This document shows positions 59,038 to 64,000 of a stretch of DNA of 64,000 nt, one piece after another. The notes under the pieces are model-generated. The model saw only the letters and a program-made list of their open reading frames with translations. It did no database searches and was not told the origin of the DNA. The first letter of the stretch is position 1, and the number at the start of each line of letters is the position of its first letter. Source of the DNA: Saprospira grandis (GTDB taxonomy: Bacteria > Bacteroidota > Bacteroidia > Chitinophagales > Saprospiraceae); assembly GCF_027594745.1 (NCBI RefSeq), contig NZ_CP110854.1, forward strand, positions 2,460,501 through 2,524,500, written 5' to 3'. The position numbers were made by a program, and so were the translations under genes.

Positions 59038-61152
59038 TTAGAGAAAATTAGTATCCTGTTCGGCCATCTCTAATAAGCTGGCAGAAGGCTTGAAGCGAGG
59101 ACCAAAACGCTGGGCCAACACCTCTGCCCGAGCCACAAATTCCCGCAAACCATAATCATTGATAAACTGAATCACGCCCCCCTTAAAAGGAGCAAAGCCC
59201 CAGCCGTAAATACTCCCTAAGTTGGCATCATAGCTATTTTGAATGACTCCTTCCTCTAGACAGCGAACCGCCTCTAGGCACTGAATAAAAAGCAGACGGT
59301 CTTGCAAATCTTTGGGCAACAATTGCTCTTGGGCCAAGGGAAAGTTCTCTTTGAGCTGCCCCCACAAACGGACAGGCTCTTCCTTATAGTTATAAAAGCC
59401 CCCATTCCGAGCTTTGCCATAGCGCTCTTGGGCCAACATTTCTTGCAATACAGCAATAGCGGGCGAGGCCTGATAGCGGCCATCTAGCTGCTGGGCCGCC
59501 TGCTCTTCGGCCGAAATAATGTACTTAAAGCCCAAATTATCGGCAAAGGCTAGAGGCCCCATGGGCATACCCGCCTGCAAACCCGCATTTTCTATGGCCG
59601 CAGGCCCCTGCCCCTCTTTGAGCAGTAAAATGCCCTCCATAAAGTAGGTGCTGGCCACTCTAGAGACAAAAAAGGCGGGACGGTCCTGCACAATAATAGG
59701 CGTTTTACGCAATTGCAATACAAAGTCGAAGGCCCGAGCTACGGTTTCATCTGCCGTTTTCTTGCCCACAATAATTTCTACTAAGGGAATGCGATTGAGG
59801 GGCGAAAAAAAGTGCATCCCAATATAGTTTTCAGGCTGTATGCTGGCTTGGGCCAAATCAGATACCTGCAGGGAAGCCGTATTGGTGGCCAAAAAGCTGT
59901 GTTGCTGCATCTCTAGCTCCACTTCTTTAATGATGCGCTGCTTTAAGGCCATATTTTCAAAGACGGCTTCAATGACCAAATCGCAATCTTCCATCTCCCG
60001 CAAATCACTAGTGGTTTGTATGCGGTTCAGAATCTCCTGGGCCTGCTCTGTCGTCATTTTCCCACTTTTCTCTAGGTGGCTGAGCTTCTCTCTGGCGTTG
60101 TTTTTTCCTTGCTCGGCTAGGCGTTTGCTCACATCTCGAAGCAATACTTCTATGCCTTGCATAGCGGCCACATAGGCAATGCCCGATCCCATCTGCCCAG
60201 CCCCAATCACGCCGATCTTTCGGGCTCTAAAGCGGCCAAAGCCCTTAGGGCGACTCATCCCTTGCTTGATTTTATTCAAATCATACCAAAAGGCTTTGGT
60301 CTGGTTACGGCAATTTTTACTCATAATCATGGCCGTAAAGTAGCGGGCATTGATTCGGGTGGCCGCATCAAAGTCAACAGAGGCCCCTTCGGCCATGCAG
60401 TTGAGTAGAGACAGCAGGGCAGGGTAGTTGTTTCGGGTTTTGGCAATTAGCTCTGTGCTCAATTTAGCAATGCGCTGGGCCGTTTTTGGATGTTTGGGGT
60501 TACTTTCCTTGGCAATGCGGTCTTCGGCATCCCAGGGTTTTTCTATGCAAGGCGAAGAGAGGATCCAGCGCTTAGCGTTGCGGATAAGCTCCTCGGGCCG
60601 CTCTACGGCCTCATCAATAATGCCTTTTTGCAAGGCCTCTTTAACGTGTATTTGGCGGCTGCTACTAATAAATTTATAGGCTTCTTCTAGGCCCAGCATC
60701 CACATTAGGCGAATAATGCCCCCGCCGCCCGGAATCATCCCCAGCGATAGTTCTGGTAAGCCCAATAAGGTCCTGGGGTGGTCTAGCGCAATGCGATAAT
60801 GACAGGCCAGCACCAATTCAAAACCACTGCCCAAAGCCGCGCCGTTAATGGCGGCCACTACGGGCACTTTCAAGCGTTCAAAACGTCTGTAAATCTCCCC
60901 TAAAAGGGCTGTATGTTCAAAAATCTTAGCGGGCTCCTCGGCTCGGTGCAAAAAATCAAGGTCGCCACCCGCCAAAAAAGAGCGTTTGGCCGATAAGATA
61001 ATTACCCCCTTCAAGCTTTTGTCTGCTTCCAGATGCTCCAATACAGGCAAAAAAGCCTTAGCAATCTGTGGGTTAATCGTATTGACTCGCTCGCCGCTTT
61101 TATCTAAGGTGAGGCTAACAATCCCCTCACTATCTTTCTTATAATATATCAT
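59038..61152 (-). CDS. Enoyl-CoA hydratase / 3-hydroxyacyl-CoA dehydrogenase (FadB/FadJ type)
   Basis: 704 residues, hydratase first: GAALGSGFELVLACHYRIA near 105 and PELSLGMIPGGGGIIRL near 134 (oxyanion and catalytic Glu regions). The dehydrogenase begins at KIGVIGAGQMGSGIAYVAA near 313, with GMHFFSPLNRIPLVEII near 445. The domain order is opposite to the FadN-type enzyme at 15327, so the cell has both designs. It should act in beta-oxidation, perhaps with different chain length. It lacks a nearby thiolase. Confidence 0.92.
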   Translation of the reverse strand: MIYYKKDSEGIVSLTLDKSGERVNTINPQIAKAFLPVLEHLEADKSLKGVIILSAKRSFLAGGDLDFLHRAEEPAKIFEHTALLGEIYRRFERLKVPVVAAINGAALGSGFELVLACHYRIALDHPRTLLGLPELSLGMIPGGGGIIRLMWMLGLEEAYKFISSSRQIHVKEALQKGIIDEAVERPEELIRNAKRWILSSPCIEKPWDAEDRIAKESNPKHPKTAQRIAKLSTELIAKTRNNYPALLSLLNCMAEGASVDFDAATRINARYFTAMIMSKNCRNQTKAFWYDLNKIKQGMSRPKGFGRFRARKIGVIGAGQMGSGIAYVAAMQGIEVLLRDVSKRLAEQGKNNAREKLSHLEKSGKMTTEQAQEILNRIQTTSDLREMEDCDLVIEAVFENMALKQRIIKEVELEMQQHSFLATNTASLQVSDLAQASIQPENYIGMHFFSPLNRIPLVEIIVGKKTADETVARAFDFVLQLRKTPIIVQDRPAFFVSRVASTYFMEGILLLKEGQGPAAIENAGLQAGMPMGPLAFADNLGFKYIISAEEQAAQQLDGRYQASPAIAVLQEMLAQERYGKARNGGFYNYKEEPVRLWGQLKENFPLAQEQLLPKDLQDRLLFIQCLEAVRCLEEGVIQNSYDANLGSIYGWGFAPFKGGVIQFINDYGLREFVARAEVLAQRFGPRFKPSASLLEMAEQDTNFL

Positions 61153-61238
61153 AGCCTAGTTTCTGAATTGAATAGGCAAACTAGCAAAAAAAGCCTTGAA
61201 TGCTCCTATCTACTGGATACTTTCTTTAAGGGCTTTTC

Positions 61239-61372
61239 TTTTTTGGGGCTGCCCCGCCCTACGGGCGGGTCGGGCTGTGCCGCAGCTCGCAGGTCTGCTC
61301 GGCCCTGCGCTTTTTCGCTTCGCTCAAAAGCTGGGTCTGGCCTTCGGCCACTGCTATCCATCCCTCAGCCAA
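61239..61372 (+). repeat. GGGGC structured repeat c20 (subfamily A, + orientation)
   Basis: TTTTTTGGGGCTGCCCC, stem CCGCCCTACGGGCGG, TCGGGCTGTGCCGCAG, core CTCGCAGGTCTGCTCGGCCC, variable stem GCTTTTTCGC/GCTCAAAAGC, GGTCTGGCCTTCGGCC, tail CTGCTATCCATCCCTCAGCC. Cleanest example of subfamily A. Confidence 0.9.
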
Positions 61373-61394
61373 GAAAGGCGGCCCAAGGCCGCAA

Positions 61395-61795
61395 AAAAAG
61401 GCCAGGGCGCAAGAGCGCCCTGGCCAAGCTGCCGTCAAGGAGCTCTATTTTTAGAAGAATAGGGCTTTGTCATGAGCAGAGCCCAGTTCTTGAAAACAGA
61501 CTGCTTCTTGTCGGTAGCAGGGCCCAGTTTTTTAAAACGGATAGCTTCTTGTCGGTAGCAGAGCCCAGTTCTTGAAAACAGACTGCTTCTTGTCGGTAGC
61601 AGGGCCCAGTTTTTTAAAACAGACTGCTGCTTATCTACTCTTAAGGACCTATAGTGCTAAAGAAATGCTTAAAAAAGGTTGCTTTAGCTCCTTTCTTTTG
61701 GGGCCCAATAGTAGGGCGCAGCAGTATTTGGCCCATTCTTGCAGAGAGAAAGCTGCAAAAAAGGCCAGGGCGCTCTTGCGCCCTAGCCAAGTTGG
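61395..61795. repeat. Composite bounded by two similar hairpin repeats
   Basis: Left boundary about 61393-61432 reads AAAGGCCAGGGCGC-AAGA-GCGCCCTGGCC-AAGCTG. Right boundary about 61758-61797 reads AAAGGCCAGGGCGC-TCTT-GCGCCCTAGCC-AAGTTG. The loops are reversed (AAGA versus TCTT). Between them lie the 41-bp tandem repeats and about 110 bases of unrecognised sequence. Confidence 0.8.
61475..61638 (+). repeat. 41-bp tandem repeats in an 82-bp higher-order unit
   Basis: Four units starting at 61475, 61516, 61557 and 61598, each beginning AGCAG(A/G)GCCCAGTT. Units 1 and 3 are identical (TCTTGAAAAC) and units 2 and 4 share TTTTTAAAAC, so the pattern is A-B-A-B with a shared CTTCTTGTCGGT end. Confidence 0.88.
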
Positions 61796-61813
61796 GATAA
61801 TCTATAAAAAATC

Positions 61814-62131
61814 TTAGTAAAGCTGTCGGAAAATGGTTTGCATATGCTTATCGCCAATGCGGTATTTTTTGCGCAAATCGGCAGAGAACTGTTGGCTAAG
61901 TACCCGAAGATCATGAGCCTTATCCAAGTTGAAAAGTTTCCAGTCGGTTTTGGAGCCAGAGGGGCCCGAGCGCTGAAAAGCTCTTAGGCTCCAATTATTG
62001 GCCGAGCTAAGGCCCAAACAAAAAGGTTCGACCACCCGCCAATCGTCCTGATCGTTGTAACGAAAAGCCACTAGAAGTTGCTGAGAAATAGCATGGTGTA
62101 GATTGAGATGCAATGCGCTGTTCGATTTCAT
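61814..62131 (-). CDS. Stand-alone WYL-like domain protein
   Basis: 105 residues from the ATG at 62131. LLVAFRYNDQDDWRVVEPFCLGLSSANNWSLRAFQ and DWKLFNLDKAHDLRVLSQQF follow the WYL domain pattern (beta core with YR..EP..L, then LF.LD+I). Such domains usually sit behind a DNA-binding domain and bind ligand or nucleic acid; here none is attached. Length is close to one domain. It is the only gene between inverted repeats c20 and c21. The assignment is by pattern only. Confidence 0.6.
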   Translation of the reverse strand: MKSNSALHLNLHHAISQQLLVAFRYNDQDDWRVVEPFCLGLSSANNWSLRAFQRSGPSGSKTDWKLFNLDKAHDLRVLSQQFSADLRKKYRIGDKHMQTIFRQLY

Positions 62132-62384
62132 AAGATTAGCCTGTTTTGTTGTGAACAATGTATAATTATTATACGTACAGAATTGCATTTTGTTACTTTT
62201 TTGCTTAAATTACTTGCATTTTATTCGCTTGTTTATCAGGGAGTTGTAAATTATTTTTAATTTTTTTTGCGCTTGCTTTATGGGCCATTTTCAAGCCTGC
62301 TTTTGCTGCATTTATACGTCTTTCTGGCTGCTCAGTCTGCATCTTGAGAAGCGCAAAAGGCTTGGCACTACAGCCAGGCCATAG

Positions 62385-62525
62385 CCTCGGCTGAGGGATG
62401 GATAAGGGTGGCCCGCAGGGCCAGACCCAAGTTTTTTGAAGCGAAGCGAAAAAAACTGCAGGGCCGAGCAGACCTGCGAGCCCTGACACAGCCCGACCCG
62501 ACCAAAGGGAGGGGCAGCCCCAAAA
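62385..62525 (-). repeat. GGGGC structured repeat c21 (subfamily A, - orientation)
   Basis: On the minus strand: TTTTGGGGCTGCCCCTCCC, CTTTGGTCGGGTCGGGCTGT, core, variable stem AGTTTTTTCGC/GCTTCAAAAAACT, GGTCTGGCCCTGCGGGCC, tail TTATCCATCCCTCAGCC. Lies upstream of trhO; the trhO promoter follows it. Confidence 0.88.
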
Positions 62526-62572
62526 ACAGCAGAAGAAAAACAGCAGCAATAAAAAAAGACAAAAAAATCCTT

Positions 62573-62580
62573 TATCTTTG
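62573..62580 (+). promoter_or_regulatory. Candidate -7 element for trhO
   Basis: TATCTTTG matches TAnnTTTG exactly, 37 bases before the ATG. The -33 region is A-rich without TTTG. Confidence 0.55.
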
Positions 62581-62617
62581 CAGCCTTATATTTTTGCATA
62601 ATATAACACTGACTATC

Positions 62618-63529
62618 ATGTATCAAACTTTGTTGTACTACAAGTACGCCCATCTAGAAGATGCGGAAGAAATGGCGCCTAAACATCTGGAATTTTGTAA
62701 GGATTTGGGCATTTTGGGCCGCATTATTATTGCCAATGAGGGATTGAATGGAACGATCTCGGGAACGCCCGAGCAATGCCAGGCTTATATGGATTATGTA
62801 GAATCTGATCCTCGCCTAAAGGGCATTCATTGGAAAATTGACGAGGTGGAGGAGCTCTCTTTTGTTAAGATGCACGTTCGCTACAAGCCAGAAATTGTAA
62901 ACTCTGGCCTTTATGATAGCGTAGACCCGACAAAAGAGACCGGCAAGCACTTGCAGCCTGCAGAGTTTAAGGCCTTAAAGGACCAAGAAGATGTGGTGGT
63001 GATTGATATGCGATCTAATTATGAGCATAAGCTGGGCCGCTTTAAGGGAGCTATTACGATGGACATTGACAACTTTCGGGAGTTTCCAGAGAAAATCAAG
63101 GAAATGGACCATCTGAAAGATAAAAAAGTATTGACCTATTGCACGGGCGGCATCAAATGCGAAAAAGCCTCGGCTTATTTGATCCAACAGGGCTTTCAGG
63201 ATGTTTACCAGCTACATGGGGGCATCATTAACTATGGCAAAGAGGTTGGCGGAGAAGACTTTGAGGGCGATTGCTATGTTTTTGATGGCCGAGTGCATGT
63301 GCCTGTTAATACGGTAAATCCTTCGGTCATTAGCCGCTGCTACAACTGTGGCAAAAAGACCACGAGAATGGTCAATTGCTGCAACTCACATTGCAATGAC
63401 CACTTTGTACAGTGCGAGAGTTGTAGCCAAGAAATGGCGGGAGCCTGTTCGGTCCAATGTAAAGAATCGGATTTTGCCCGCCCCTATAATGAAAAGGGCT
63501 TTTATAGAAAGCAACTTTGTGAGGATTAG
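62618..63529 (+). CDS. trhO: tRNA uridine(34) hydroxylase, rhodanese-related
   Basis: 303 residues from MYQTLLYYKY at 62618; the frame is open upstream only through repeat c21. N-terminal acylphosphatase-like part (GRIIIANEGLNGTISGT, 34-50), rhodanese domain with catalytic Cys175 in LTYCTGGIKCEKASAYL, and a Cys-rich C-terminus (CYNCGKKTTRMVNCCNSHCN..CESCSQEM) typical of the YceA/TrhO group. It hydroxylates U34 of some tRNAs using oxygen. Together with miaB it makes two tRNA modification genes in the window. Confidence 0.93.
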   Translation: MYQTLLYYKYAHLEDAEEMAPKHLEFCKDLGILGRIIIANEGLNGTISGTPEQCQAYMDYVESDPRLKGIHWKIDEVEELSFVKMHVRYKPEIVNSGLYDSVDPTKETGKHLQPAEFKALKDQEDVVVIDMRSNYEHKLGRFKGAITMDIDNFREFPEKIKEMDHLKDKKVLTYCTGGIKCEKASAYLIQQGFQDVYQLHGGIINYGKEVGGEDFEGDCYVFDGRVHVPVNTVNPSVISRCYNCGKKTTRMVNCCNSHCNDHFVQCESCSQEMAGACSVQCKESDFARPYNEKGFYRKQLCED

Positions 63530-63550
63530 CAGAAAAGCAGTCCGTATAAA

Positions 63551-63582
63551 ATAGTCGCAAGCGTTTTGTCGTTTTGCGACTA
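63551..63582 (+). terminator. Terminator after trhO
   Basis: ATAGTCGCAA and TTGCGACTAT, 10 perfect pairs, then TGCTTTTTTT. Confidence 0.85.
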
Positions 63583-63617
63583 TTGCTTTTTTTGGGAAAC
63601 ACCATCAAACTCTACTT

Positions 63618-64000
63618 ATGTCAGTTGCTCGATTTTTATCTATCTGTTTTTGTTTATTCATGGGCTTCTCTAGCTTGTCGGCCCAGCATTACGATCAGGC
63701 TATTGGTTTGCGTGGAGGGACCTCTTTTCAGCTTTCTTATAAAGAATTCTTCTCTTATTATCCCTCCCCTCAAATGGCTTGGGAGGTTTTAGTGGGCGTG
63801 CATATCGATGAGCGTCGCCGCTCTTTTACCAATGGTTATGTGGTAGAAGGGATGTGGTACTACCATCGAGATATTGGTTTTAACACCAACTTCTCGGCTT
63901 ATGGGGCCGCGGGCCTGCATATGGGGGTCTATACCCCCGTGGGCGAAAAACGACGCTTTGGGGCGGGTTTGGCCATTGCCTTGGGGGCCGAGTATACCTT
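63618..64000 (+). CDS. Exported protein, partial (cut by right edge)
   Basis: Reading from the ATG at 63618 gives MSVARFLSICFCLFMGFSS then LSAQHYDQAIGLRGGTSFQ, a signal peptide followed by what looks like a beta-barrel start. Later strands alternate hydrophobic and polar residues (WEVLVGVHID, GFNTNFSAYGAAGLHMGVYTPVG, RRFGAGLAIALGAEYT), as in small outer-membrane barrel proteins of the phylum. About 127 residues are visible; no stop before the edge. No function can be given. Confidence 0.75.
   Translation, partial: MSVARFLSICFCLFMGFSSLSAQHYDQAIGLRGGTSFQLSYKEFFSYYPSPQMAWEVLVGVHIDERRRSFTNGYVVEGMWYYHRDIGFNTNFSAYGAAGLHMGVYTPVGEKRRFGAGLAIALGAEYT

Noticed and set aside
61572..61817. Plus-strand open frame across the 41-bp repeats
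   Set aside because: It is made of repeat sequence and lacks a start context; codon use is unlike the neighbours.
3207..62525. Repeats as integron attC sites
   Set aside because: attC sites in a cassette array share one orientation and follow each gene; here copies alternate and no integrase was seen.

Overview
The window looks like a chromosomal segment of a marine Bacteroidota of the Saprospiraceae, most likely Saprospira or a close relative. Evidence: secreted proteins end in type IX secretion (T9SS) sorting domains; promoters follow the Bacteroidota TTTG / TAnnTTTG pattern; several families are typical of the phylum (DUF3078, DUF4139, GSCFA, ECF sigma with a Spy-like sensor); many proteins are rich in Gln, Leu and Ala. 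The genus is inferred, not proven. I saw no rRNA, tRNA, CRISPR array, prophage or transposase.

Layout. 1-3190: citrate synthase (cut by the left edge), RfbA, an MFS transporter. 3207-7140: first repeat-bounded interval, with an 873-residue unknown exported protein and a 22-bp-period tandem array. 7245-10745: ALDH7-type aldehyde dehydrogenase, then an ECF sigma / membrane anti-sigma-like / Spy-like three-gene cluster. 10965-13960: small unknown, DUF1415, MazG-like, SerC, and a broken secreted-protein gene. 14712-18953: TetR-fadN-fadA fatty acid oxidation operon with a likely autoregulatory operator. 19257-22787: three AT-rich unknown genes. 23325-26076: M48 protease and glycosyltransferase. 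26912-31601: DUF2779 protein, small exported protein, Pcm, polytopic membrane protein. 32021-36532: MiaB, DUF4139 protein, sigma-54 activator. 36586-45309: three T9SS cargo proteins, including a 1318-residue repetitive beta-helix protein. 45650-51870: small proteins, methionine salvage (mtnC-mtnA), rnc, acpP-fabF, rhomboid. 52169-61152: AI-2E transporter family, GSCFA, DUF3078, TlpA-like, oligopeptide-type ABC permease, FadB/FadJ-like protein. 61814-64000: lone WYL-like protein, TrhO, start of an exported protein.

The main novelty is a family of GC-rich, highly structured intergenic repeats. There are 21 core copies, here numbered c1-c21. Each starts with GGGGC, shares the core CTCGCAGGTCTGCTCGGCCC, and carries three hairpins whose stems change sequence from copy to copy while staying paired. 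Four subfamilies (A-D) share this plan. Orientation alternates + - + - along the window in 19 of 20 adjacent steps, so copies form inverted pairs with GGGGC ends facing outward. Several pairs enclose accessory or unknown genes, while most housekeeping genes lie between pairs. Smaller hairpin cassettes (GGTTGAAACC type, CCTAGGGG...CCCTAGG type) are built into these elements. Whether they are mobile foldback elements, recombination sites or RNA elements cannot be decided from sequence alone.
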